Made by a program: the position numbers and the translations under genes
The notes under the pieces: model-generated
Told to the model about the DNA's origin: nothing
The model's database searches: none
The model's input: the letters and a program-made list of their open reading frames with translations, nothing else
Part shown: positions 11,531 through 19,741 of the stretch, one piece after another
Position numbering within the stretch: the stretch's first letter is position 1
How the letters are laid out: every line of letters starts with the position of its first letter
From: an uncultured Bacteroidia bacterium
GTDB lineage: Bacteria; Bacteroidota; Bacteroidia; Bacteroidales; UBA932
Assembly (NCBI GenBank): GCA_902768985.1
Contig: CACXNA010000017.1
Location: 1 to 64,000 of the forward strand
Reading direction: 5' to 3'
Length of the DNA stretch: 64,000 nucleotides

Positions 11531-13738
11531 CTACCGGAAGGAGATCCAGTCGATCTCGATGGAGCCGGAGGCGAGCTCGGCGGTGATGTCCTGCATGCCG
11601 ACGGCCTTGCCCTGCTTGGCCGGGAGGACCACCTCGGTCCAGTCGGCGGAAGCCGGGATCGTGTAGGCGACGGGCTTGCCGGCACCGACGGTGACGTTCA
11701 GCACGGCGCCGTCACCCTTGGCGCGGAAGACGATGCTCTTCGGGGCCTTGGCGCCGAAGTCCACGTCGTTGAAGCGCACGCGGTCGTACTGCTGCGTGAA
11801 GCGGACCTTCCAGCCGGCGAAGTAGTTATACTCGTCGAGGTAGTCGATCTTCGCACCGACACACTCGCTGTAGCGGTCGATGTTCAGCTCGTCGGTGGAC
11901 TTGAAGTAGCCCACGCCGCGCCAGGTCGGGACGACCGGGATGATGGTGCCGTCCTCGCGGAAGTACACCTTGTCGACGCGCACGGAGCGGTTCTTATCGA
12001 AGGTCGGGCTGAAGTCGTTGTGGTGGTAGAAGAGGTACCACTCACCCTTGAACTCCACGAAGGAATGATGGTTGGTCCAGCAACCGACCGGGGACTCCTC
12101 CATGAACACGCCCTTGAACTCGTACGGACCCAGCGGGTTGTCCGACATGGCGTAGGCCAGGGTCTCGGTGCCGCCGTCCAGGCGCACCCACGGATAAGTC
12201 AGATAGTACTTGTCGCCACGGCGGAACATGAACGGGCCCTCGGTCTGGCCCTTCGGGAAGGTCTCGTCCAGACGGACGGCCGGACCCTCGATGGCGGTCA
12301 TGCTGTCGGCGAGCTTGGCGCCGCGCAGGCCCATGCCGGACCAGATGATGTAGATGGTGCCGTCATTGTCCTTGAAGACGCAGGGATCGATGCCGCCCGT
12401 GCCCTGCACGGTATTCGCCTCGATCTCGAACGGACCGGAGGGGCTGTCGGAGACGGCCACGCCGATGCCGAAGCCGAAGCCACGGCCGCGCTTGGGGGCG
12501 TTCGGGAAGTAGAAGTAGTACTTGCCGTCCTTCTCCACGCAGTCCGGAGCCCACATCGAGTTGGCCTTCGGGTCGCCCCAGGGCACATCCTTCTGGTCCA
12601 CGATGTTGCCGTGGTCGGTCCAGTGGGTCATGTCGTCGGTCGAGAAGACGTGGTAGTCGGACATGCAGAACCAGGGCTGCACACCCTGATACTTCACGGT
12701 CGGGATGTCATGGGAAGGATAGAGGTACAGGCGACCGTTGAAGACGTGCGCGGACGGGTCGGCGGAGAACTGGTTGTTGATGACCGGGTTGGTACCGGAG
12801 ATCATGGTGCTGCCCTTCTCGAAACGGACCTTGTCGAGGAAGTTGGTCATGGAGCGGAGGGTGTACTCCGTGTACATGTTGAAGCCATGGCCGCCGCCAT
12901 CGACGAGGTAGAGCTCGGCGCGGACGCCGGCATTGTCCAGCAGCTCATAGAAGTGCGAGCCCTGGCAGTGAGGGACCACGTTGTCGGCCGTGCCGTGGAA
13001 GATGGCCACCGGCGGATCGTTGGCGTCGATGTAGTTGGTGGCGTTGAGCGCCTTGAAGCGCTCCTCGTTGCCCTTGAAGGAGAAGCCCATCACGGCCTCC
13101 TCGGGAGCGTGGTTCCAGGTGTCCTCGGCGGCGCCGCAGCTCATGTAGTTGAGATCCACGGGGCCGGACCAGTCGAGGGCCGCGTTCACGCTGCTGCTGA
13201 ACTCGAGGTTGCCGCCCACGTTGCCTTCCAGCTCCTTCACGCCGCCGCTCGTAGCAGCCAGCGAGGAGAGGTGACCGCCGGACGAGAAGCCGGACGTGGC
13301 CACGAAGGAAGTGTCAAAGCGATACTTGTCGGCATTGGCGCGCACCCAGCGGATGACGCCCTTGATGTCCTGGATCTGGGCCGGGAACTTGGCGTCCTGC
13401 GAGGAACGGTGGTTCGGGCAGACGACGGCATAGCCGGCGTCCAGCAGGGCGTTCACGATGGTGCCGAGGTCGGCCATGCCCTTGGAGTTGTTGGAGTACC
13501 AGGCGCTGCCGTAGATGTGGACCACGACCGGGTAGGAGTCCTTCTGCATACGCGGCAGATAAACGTCCAGCTTGTGGTAAACCTGGTCGTCACCCGCATA
13601 GTCGATGTCCTTGAACTCCTGGGAGCTGTGGACGTCGAACTTGGGCATCTGGAAGCCGCCGAAGCCGCCGGCGGGCTGGGCCTGCAGGGAGATGGCCCCC
13701 GCCAGGCCTGCGATCAAAAGCAATATCTTTTTCATCAT
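11531..13738 (-). CDS. Exported bifunctional esterase-GH43 enzyme
   Basis: A 735-residue two-enzyme fusion. A signal peptide ends at SLQAQ (residue 21) and a Gly/Phe-rich linker follows. Residues about 35-310 form a BD-FAE/acetyl-xylan-type alpha/beta-hydrolase with the nucleophile Ser152 in GFSSGG and an H-G-F pattern near its end. Residues about 325-620 form a GH43 five-blade propeller (NPVINNQFSADPSAHVFNG contains the catalytic-base Asp region). The last 120 residues resemble a CBM6 sandwich. It would deacylate and debranch xylan on one chain. The ATGATG at 13738/13735 starts a normal MKK signal; an upstream frame extension is untranslated leader. Promoter TTG-N20-TATATTTG lies just upstream. 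Confidence 0.9.
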   Translation of the reverse strand: MMKKILLLIAGLAGAISLQAQPAGGFGGFQMPKFDVHSSQEFKDIDYAGDDQVYHKLDVYLPRMQKDSYPVVVHIYGSAWYSNNSKGMADLGTIVNALLDAGYAVVCPNHRSSQDAKFPAQIQDIKGVIRWVRANADKYRFDTSFVATSGFSSGGHLSSLAATSGGVKELEGNVGGNLEFSSSVNAALDWSGPVDLNYMSCGAAEDTWNHAPEEAVMGFSFKGNEERFKALNATNYIDANDPPVAIFHGTADNVVPHCQGSHFYELLDNAGVRAELYLVDGGGHGFNMYTEYTLRSMTNFLDKVRFEKGSTMISGTNPVINNQFSADPSAHVFNGRLYLYPSHDIPTVKYQGVQPWFCMSDYHVFSTDDMTHWTDHGNIVDQKDVPWGDPKANSMWAPDCVEKDGKYYFYFPNAPKRGRGFGFGIGVAVSDSPSGPFEIEANTVQGTGGIDPCVFKDNDGTIYIIWSGMGLRGAKLADSMTAIEGPAVRLDETFPKGQTEGPFMFRRGDKYYLTYPWVRLDGGTETLAYAMSDNPLGPYEFKGVFMEESPVGCWTNHHSFVEFKGEWYLFYHHNDFSPTFDKNRSVRVDKVYFREDGTIIPVVPTWRGVGYFKSTDELNIDRYSECVGAKIDYLDEYNYFAGWKVRFTQQYDRVRFNDVDFGAKAPKSIVFRAKGDGAVLNVTVGAGKPVAYTIPASADWTEVVLPAKQGKAVGMQDITAELASGSIEIDWISFR

Positions 13739-13767
13739 TAAAAATTGGTTTCGCTCCGAAATGTGTC

Positions 13768-13798
13768 CAAATATACTTTTTTTCGGCAGAAATGCCAA
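13768..13798 (-). promoter_or_regulatory. Promoter of the esterase-GH43 gene
   Basis: On the minus strand, TTG at 13798-13796, exactly 20 bases, then TATATTTG at 13775-13768. This is the Bacteroidetes -33/-7 arrangement and predicts a leader of roughly 20-25 bases. Confidence 0.7.
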
Positions 13799-13855
13799 TC
13801 GCCCCCGCGCGAAAAAGGGCAATTTGAGCGAATAATAATAACCAAAGACGGCAAA

Positions 13856-15616
13856 TTACAACTCCCCCTCGTCCAGGCGGCGCCGCCGTTCGGCGGGCGA
13901 ATCCGGCGCGGGGCCGCTGCGCCGCGCACGGCAGACGTCGCAGCTCCCGCAGTCCTCGGTCTCCTCCTGGCCGAAATAGCGCAGCAGCCAGCGCGAGCGG
14001 CACTCCTCCGTGCCGGAGGCGTACTCGACCATCGCGTCTGAGCGCGCGCGGGCGTTTTCCAACAGGAAATTGTACTTCTCCTTCTGCAGGTCTACATTGC
14101 CCGGCATCAGGCGGTTATGGTGGAGGAAGACGACGCTGCAGCGGTCGCCGGGGATGTATTTGATCACGTGCTCCAGCGAAGTGCGGTAGAGCAGCTGGCG
14201 CAGCTGGGGAATGGTCATGCCGAGGGCCGCGGCCACGGGCTCCTCGCGGATGGGCACGGGCCAGGAGAAGATGCCCGAGTAGCGGCGCATCAGCACCTCC
14301 AGCAGCGAGACCATCGCCGGCTCCGGAAGGTCGACATCGTAGAGCGCGTCGCGGTCTACGAGGATGCCCACCTGCGTGGCGATCTCCACGTCCTCCGAGA
14401 AGGTCAGGTGCTCCGCGCGCTCGAGGTATTTCAAGGCGTAATGCACGGGCGCGCGTTCCAATTTAAAGTGCTTCGCAAAGGCCTCCAGGTCGAATTTCAG
14501 CTGGCGGCCCGCGCCGGCCTCGTACGGGATTTCGAAGAAGATGTGCAGCTTCTGGTAGATGTCCTCGATGTAGGCAAGCGAAGGGAAGGACACCTCGCGG
14601 AGCTGCTGCAGGCGCCGCACGTCGGTGGCGTTCCAGAGCAGCACCGCGTAGGACGGCTTCCCGTCGCGCCCCGCGCGCCCGGCCTCCTGGAAGTAGGATT
14701 CCGGACTCTCGGGCAAGCCCGTGTGCGCGACGAAGCGCACGTCGGGCTTGTCGATGCCCATGCCGAAGGCGTTCGTGCACACCATCACGCGGATCTCTCC
14801 CCTTTTCCACGCCTCCTGGCGGGCCGTGCGCGTCTCCCCGGACAGGCCGGCGTGGTAATAAGACGCGCTGATCCCGTTCGCCGCGAGGAACGCGGCCGTC
14901 TCCTCGCAGCGGCGCCGGTGGCGCATGTAGACGATGCCGGAGCCCTCCACCCCGCGGCAGATGCCCAGCAGCTGGCCGCTCTTGTCCTCGCAGCGGCGGA
15001 CGATGTACGACAGGTTGGGCCGCTCGAAGCCGCTGCGCAGCAGCAGCCGCTCGCGAAATTCCAGCTTGTCCATGATGTCCTCCGCCACCCGCGGGGTGGC
15101 CGTGGCCGTGAGGGCGATGACGGGCGCGTCCACGCTCTTGCGCAACTCGCTGATGGTCAAGTAGTCCGGGCGGAAATCGTAGCCCCACTGCGAGATACAG
15201 TGCGCCTCGTCCACGACGATGTAGTTGATCGGCAGCAGGGACAGCCACGACTGGAAGAGCGCCGTCCCCAGCCGCTCGGGCGAGACGTAGAGGAACTTGA
15301 AGTCGCCGTAAGCGGCATTGTTCAGCACCAGCTCCACCTCGCGGCGCTCCATGCCCGCGTGGATGGACAGCGCGCGGATGCCCCGCGCCTCGAGGTTCTG
15401 CACCTGGTCCTTCATCAGGGCGATCAGGGGCGTCACGACGAGCGCGATGCCCTCGCGCATCAGCGCCGGGACCTGGAAGCAGACGGACTTGCCGCCGCCC
15501 GTGGGCAGGATCGCGAGTACGTCCTTCCCGTCCGCCGCGGCGGAGATAATCTCCTCCTGCATCGGACGGAAGGCGTCGTAGCCCCAGTGCTGCTGCAGAA
15601 CTTCCAATGCTTCCAT
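13856..15616 (-). CDS. recQ: ATP-dependent DNA helicase RecQ
   Basis: A 586-residue RecQ-family helicase, unwinding DNA 3' to 5' in recombination and repair. It has Walker A in PTGGGKS, Walker B and motif II in DEAHCISQWGYDFRP, motif VI in QEAGRAGRDG, an RQC winged-helix region (about 360-500), and zinc-binding cysteines including CGSCDVC near the C-terminus. It ends without a recognisable HRDC domain, so it is shorter than RecQ of Escherichia coli (about 610). A -7 box TACATTTG lies only five bases before the ATG, implying an almost leaderless transcript; it is divergent from pckA. Confidence 0.92.
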   Translation of the reverse strand: MEALEVLQQHWGYDAFRPMQEEIISAAADGKDVLAILPTGGGKSVCFQVPALMREGIALVVTPLIALMKDQVQNLEARGIRALSIHAGMERREVELVLNNAAYGDFKFLYVSPERLGTALFQSWLSLLPINYIVVDEAHCISQWGYDFRPDYLTISELRKSVDAPVIALTATATPRVAEDIMDKLEFRERLLLRSGFERPNLSYIVRRCEDKSGQLLGICRGVEGSGIVYMRHRRRCEETAAFLAANGISASYYHAGLSGETRTARQEAWKRGEIRVMVCTNAFGMGIDKPDVRFVAHTGLPESPESYFQEAGRAGRDGKPSYAVLLWNATDVRRLQQLREVSFPSLAYIEDIYQKLHIFFEIPYEAGAGRQLKFDLEAFAKHFKLERAPVHYALKYLERAEHLTFSEDVEIATQVGILVDRDALYDVDLPEPAMVSLLEVLMRRYSGIFSWPVPIREEPVAAALGMTIPQLRQLLYRTSLEHVIKYIPGDRCSVVFLHHNRLMPGNVDLQKEKYNFLLENARARSDAMVEYASGTEECRSRWLLRYFGQEETEDCGSCDVCRARRSGPAPDSPAERRRRLDEGEL

Positions 15617-15621
15617 CAGGG

Positions 15622-15629
15622 CAAATGTA
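15622..15629 (-). promoter_or_regulatory. -7 box overlapping the recQ start region
   Basis: TACATTTG on the minus strand ends five bases before the recQ ATG. Transcription would start at or next to the start codon. No good -33 element is visible. Confidence 0.45.
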
Positions 15630-15663
15630 GGAAATTTTCCCAGAAACTCTCCGAACCGCAGGC

Positions 15664-15695
15664 TTTGGAATTCTCACGGAAAATTACTATATTTG
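15664..15695 (+). promoter_or_regulatory. Promoter of pckA
   Basis: TTTG at 15664-15667, a 20-base spacer and TATATTTG at 15688-15695 make a full consensus Bacteroidetes housekeeping promoter. The predicted leader of pckA is about 55-60 bases. Confidence 0.8.
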
Positions 15696-15757
15696 CCCGA
15701 ATCTAAGGAATCGGCAAAAAGCAAGTTATTCAAATAAAGTTTTAAAACATAAAAGTT

Positions 15758-17362
15758 ATGGCTAAGATCGATTTAAGCAAGTACGGCATCAAGGGAGTGA
15801 CCGAGATCCTCTACAATCCTACTTATGAGGTCCTCTACAACGAGGAGACCAAGCCCGGCCTCGAGGGCTACGACAAAGGTCAGGTGACCGAGCTCGGCGC
15901 CATCAACGTGATGACCGGCGTCTACACCGGACGTTCCCCTAAGGACAAGTACATCGTGATGGACAAGAACTCCAAGGACACCGTGTGGTGGAACACCCCG
16001 GACTATCCGAACGACAACCACGAGATGTCCGAGAAGGTCTGGAAAGAGGTCAAGAGCCTGGCTATCAAGCAGCTCAGCGGCAAGCGCCTCTTCGTCGTCG
16101 ACGGCTTCTGCGGCACCCACAAGGACACCCGCATGAAGGTCCGCTTCATCATGGAGGTCGCCTGGCAGGCCCACTTCGTGACCAACATGTTCATCCGTCC
16201 GAAGAACCAGGCCGAGTTCGACCAGGATCCTGACTTCGTGGTGTACTGCGCCTCCAAGGCCAAGGTCGACAACTACGCCGAGCTGGGCCTCCGCTCCGAC
16301 ACCTGCGTCGCGTTCAACGTGTCCAGCAAGGAGCAGGTGATCCTCAACACCTGGTACGGCGGTGAGATGAAGAAGGGTATGTTCTCCATGATGAACTACT
16401 ACCTCCCGCTGAAGGGCATCGCCGCGATGCACTGCTCCGCCAACACCGACATGAACGGTGAGAACACCGCCATCTTCTTCGGTCTGTCCGGCACCGGCAA
16501 GACCACCCTCTCCACCGACCCGAAGCGTCTGCTCATCGGCGACGACGAGCACGGCTGGGACGACGAGGGCGTCTTCAACTTCGAAGGCGGCTGCTACGCC
16601 AAGGTCATCAAGCTCGACAAGGAGTCTGAGCCCGATATCTACAACGCCATCCGCCGCGACGCGCTCCTCGAGAACGTGACCGTCGACGCCGAGGGCAAGA
16701 TTGACTTCAACGACAAGAGCGTCACCGAGAACACCCGCGTGAGCTACCCGATCTACCACATCGAGAAGATCGTCCGTCCGGACAGCCACGGCCCCGCAGC
16801 CAAGCAGGTCATCTTCCTGTCCGCCGACGCTTTCGGCGTGCTGCCTCCGGTCTCCATCCTGACCCCGGAGCAGACCAAGTACTACTTCCTGAGCGGCTTC
16901 ACCGCCAAGCTCGCCGGTACTGAGCGCGGCATCACCGAGCCGACCCCGACCTTCTCCGCCTGCTTTGGCCAGGCCTTCCTGGAGCTGCACCCGACGAAGT
17001 ACGCCGAGGAGCTCGTGAAGCGCATGGAGAAGAGCGGCGCCAAGGCCTACCTCGTGAACACGGGTTGGAACGGCACCGGCAAGCGTATCTCCATCAAGGA
17101 CACGCGCGGAATCATCGACGCCATCCTGGACGGCAGCATCGACAAGGCTCCGACCAAGACGATCCCTTACTTCAACTTCGAGGTTCCGACCGAGCTCAAG
17201 GGTGTCGACACCGGTATCCTCGATCCTCGCGACACCTACGCCGACGCGAAGGTGTGGGAGGAGAAGGCCCAGGATCTCGCCGGCCGCTTCATCAAGAACT
17301 TCCACAAGTACGAGTCCAACGAGGCCGGTAAGGCTCTCGTCGCCGCGGGCCCGCAGCTGTAA
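15758..17362 (+). CDS. pckA: Phosphoenolpyruvate carboxykinase (ATP)
   Basis: A 534-residue cytoplasmic enzyme interconverting oxaloacetate + ATP with phosphoenolpyruvate + CO2 + ADP. In fermentative Bacteroidales it usually runs in the carboxylating direction toward succinate. The P-loop is [11 protein letters not shown] (about 245-255), the metal/nucleotide loop is [20 protein letters not shown], and the length is normal for the ATP-type family. Codon use is strongly biased toward C-ending codons, fitting high expression. It has a consensus promoter and an intrinsic terminator, so it is a one-gene unit. Confidence 0.97.
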   Translation: MAKIDLSKYGIKGVTEILYNPTYEVLYNEETKPGLEGYDKGQVTELGAINVMTGVYTGRSPKDKYIVMDKNSKDTVWWNTPDYPNDNHEMSEKVWKEVKSLAIKQLSGKRLFVVDGFCGTHKDTRMKVRFIMEVAWQAHFVTNMFIRPKNQAEFDQDPDFVVYCASKAKVDNYAELGLRSDTCVAFNVSSKEQVILNTWYGGEMKKGMFSMMNYYLPLKGIAAMHCSANTDMNGENTAIFFGLSGTGKTTLSTDPKRLLIGDDEHGWDDEGVFNFEGGCYAKVIKLDKESEPDIYNAIRRDALLENVTVDAEGKIDFNDKSVTENTRVSYPIYHIEKIVRPDSHGPAAKQVIFLSADAFGVLPPVSILTPEQTKYYFLSGFTAKLAGTERGITEPTPTFSACFGQAFLELHPTKYAEELVKRMEKSGAKAYLVNTGWNGTGKRISIKDTRGIIDAILDGSIDKAPTKTIPYFNFEVPTELKGVDTGILDPRDTYADAKVWEEKAQDLAGRFIKNFHKYESNEAGKALVAAGPQL

Positions 17363-17380
17363 GGATTCCTTCCTTTATAA

Positions 17381-17408
17381 AAAACCGCTCCGCAGGGGCG
17401 GTTTTTTT
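17381..17408 (+). terminator. Rho-independent terminator of pckA
   Basis: An 11-bp stem (one G-T pair) built on AAAACCGCTCC/GGGGCGGTTTT with a 3-base loop and a run of seven T, 18 bases after the pckA stop. Confidence 0.9.
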
Positions 17409-17463
17409 GTTTTTATTCCTATCTTTATAGTCCACATTCAACATAAACCTATTTTAAAACATT

Positions 17464-18012
17464 ATGACTCTCATCATTGTCATCATCGTCCTCGCCCTCC
17501 TCGTTCTGTGGGTGATTTCCGTTCAGCGCAAGCTCGTCAACCAGGATGAGCTCTGCAAGAACTCCATGAGCACCATCGGTGTCCAGCAGGAAAGCCGCTG
17601 GGACGCCCTCACCGGCATGGTCGAACTCATCAAGTCTTACAATGAGCATGAGTACAACACCCTCCGCGACGTGATCGCCCAGCGCCGTCCCATCGACGGC
17701 AACAGCAGCGCCGAGGAAGCCGACCAGCAGGAGAACCTCATGGGCCAGGTGGCCAGCCGCCTGAACGTCGTGATCGAGCAGTACCCCGACATCAAGGCCA
17801 ACGAGAACTACGCCAAGGCGATGGACGCCGTCGACAAGTACACCAACATGGTCCGTACCAGCAAGATGGTCTACAACGACACCGCCACCAACTACAACAA
17901 GCTCATCCGTCAGATTCCGGATTCCTTCGTGGCCAGCCTGTTCGGCTTCAAGGTGCGCGAGTACCTCAAGATCGAGGACCAGAAGACGGGGATGCCTTCC
18001 CTCAAGATCTAA
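17464..18012 (+). CDS. lemA: LemA family membrane-anchored protein
   Basis: A 182-residue LemA protein: one N-terminal membrane segment (about residues 2-22, signal-anchor) and a long helical-bundle domain with the family pattern QRKLVNQDELCKNSMSTIGV and RWDALTGMVELIKSYNEHE. The function of LemA is not settled; it is often found next to DUF2207 or TPM/YgcG proteins, as here, where the next gene starts two bases downstream. Confidence 0.9.
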   Translation: MTLIIVIIVLALLVLWVISVQRKLVNQDELCKNSMSTIGVQQESRWDALTGMVELIKSYNEHEYNTLRDVIAQRRPIDGNSSAEEADQQENLMGQVASRLNVVIEQYPDIKANENYAKAMDAVDKYTNMVRTSKMVYNDTATNYNKLIRQIPDSFVASLFGFKVREYLKIEDQKTGMPSLKI

Positions 18013-18014
18013 GA

Positions 18015-19724
18015 ATGAAGCGGTGGATTACCTTATTGGCGGCATTGGTTACGACCTTTGCCGCTTTTGCCGATGAGCAGAAGGTCTACGACCTGGACAT
18101 CACGGTCACGCTCTATTCCCACGGCATCGCCGGCATCCACGAGGTCTGGGACCTCGACACCGGCGAGGGCATCACGGAGTGGTACCTTCCCCGCGAGAAC
18201 CTCGGCGACATCGAAGTGTTCAACCTCAAGGTCCTGGACGAGCAGTACAACAACGCCAATGCTTTCACGGATGTCGGCGAGTGGGATGTCGACCTGAGCC
18301 GCAAGCAGAAGACCGGCAAGAGCGGCATCGTGCATAAGTACAACGGCGTCGAGCTCTGCTGGGGCATCGGCGAATACGGACACCACGTCTTCCATGTCTT
18401 CTACGGCATGAAGAACGTCGTCAAGACCCTCAACGACTACGACATGCTCCACATGCAGTTCGTCAACGACGAGATGAAGTCGCCCCCGCAGCACGTACGC
18501 GTGACCATCGAGACCGACCAGGAGTCCGTGAAGGCCGTGCTGGACACCGCCAACACGCGCATCTGGGGCTTCGGCTACGAGGGCACGGTCGCCTACCAGG
18601 AGGACGGAACCGTGGTCTTCGAATCCTCCGAGCCCTTCGGCTACTACAGCTCCGTGATCGCCCTGCTGCGCTTCGACAAGGGGATCTTCGACTCCCCCAG
18701 CGTGCAGGACCGCGACTTCCAGGAAGTGCTGGACCGCGCGTTGGAAGGCGCCGACTTCGGCCCACGCGGGGACAGCTACGATGACGACGAGGATGACGAC
18801 TGGTGGGCCTCCCTGATTGCCATCCTGCTGATGTTCTTCGGCTCCAAGAAGGTCCTCAACAAGGGCATGGGCAAGGTCAGCAAGCGCGAGAAGAAGAAAT
18901 TCATGGGCGCCAAGGAGAGCGAAGTCACCTGGTACCGCGACATCCCGATGGACGGCGACCTGATCGCCGCCGACTACGCCCTCTCCCGCCTCGGCGAGGA
19001 CCGCAAAAAGAACGCCCTCGCCTCCGCGGAGATCCTCCGCATGATCTACCAGGGCTACCTGGACGTCCGCAAGGACGCCAGCGGCAAGATCGAGATCGTC
19101 TTCGCCGACAGCAAGTACGGCAAGGGCGAGATGGATTCCATCGCCAGCGACCTCTGGAGCATGATGCTGGAGGCCTCCGGCAGCGACCGCGTCCTTCAGG
19201 ACAAGGAGTTCTCCACCTGGTCCAACAAGAATAAGAAACGCCTCTACAGCTGGACCGAGAAGATGACCCTGATGGGCAAGAAACGCTTCCGCGACAACGG
19301 CTGGATGCAGACGGTCAGCACGAAGACCACGCCCGAGGGGCAGCTGGAGGTCCAGCACCTCGTGGGCTTCCGCAAGTTCCTGGAAGACTTCACCCTGACC
19401 GGCCAGCGCGAGACCATTGAAGTGCACCTATGGCAGGACTACCTCGTCTACGGCGCCCTGCTGGGCATCGCCGACAAGGTGGCCAAGCAGCTCAAGGACA
19501 TCGACCCGGTGCTCTTCGAGCAGACCATCGGCTACGACTACACCACCTTCAACGGTGCGCTCAACTCCCTGAACAGCCTGTCGCGCTCCATCACGAGCGC
19601 CAACCGCGCCTACGCCGCGTCCACCTATTCCGGCGGCAGCGGCTGGAGCGGCGGTGGCGGCCACAGCTCCTTCGGCGGTGGCGGCGGCTTCAGCGGCGGC
19701 GGCCACGGCGGTGGCGGACGCTAG
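18015..19724 (+). CDS. DUF2207 membrane protein, LemA partner
   Basis: A 569-residue DUF2207 protein. It has a signal peptide (cleavage near AAFADE), an extracytoplasmic beta-rich domain (about 22-250), an acidic stretch DDDEDDD just before a membrane segment (about 260-275), and a cytoplasmic helical region. The last 30 residues are almost only Gly, Ser and His (from about 540), as in other DUF2207 and YgcG proteins. It forms a two-gene unit with lemA. No enzymatic activity is assigned to the family; a joint envelope role is inferred from the conserved pairing. Confidence 0.85.
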   Translation: MKRWITLLAALVTTFAAFADEQKVYDLDITVTLYSHGIAGIHEVWDLDTGEGITEWYLPRENLGDIEVFNLKVLDEQYNNANAFTDVGEWDVDLSRKQKTGKSGIVHKYNGVELCWGIGEYGHHVFHVFYGMKNVVKTLNDYDMLHMQFVNDEMKSPPQHVRVTIETDQESVKAVLDTANTRIWGFGYEGTVAYQEDGTVVFESSEPFGYYSSVIALLRFDKGIFDSPSVQDRDFQEVLDRALEGADFGPRGDSYDDDEDDDWWASLIAILLMFFGSKKVLNKGMGKVSKREKKKFMGAKESEVTWYRDIPMDGDLIAADYALSRLGEDRKKNALASAEILRMIYQGYLDVRKDASGKIEIVFADSKYGKGEMDSIASDLWSMMLEASGSDRVLQDKEFSTWSNKNKKRLYSWTEKMTLMGKKRFRDNGWMQTVSTKTTPEGQLEVQHLVGFRKFLEDFTLTGQRETIEVHLWQDYLVYGALLGIADKVAKQLKDIDPVLFEQTIGYDYTTFNGALNSLNSLSRSITSANRAYAASTYSGGSGWSGGGGHSSFGGGGGFSGGGHGGGGR

Positions 19725-19741
19725 AAAAACTACTTGATTGA

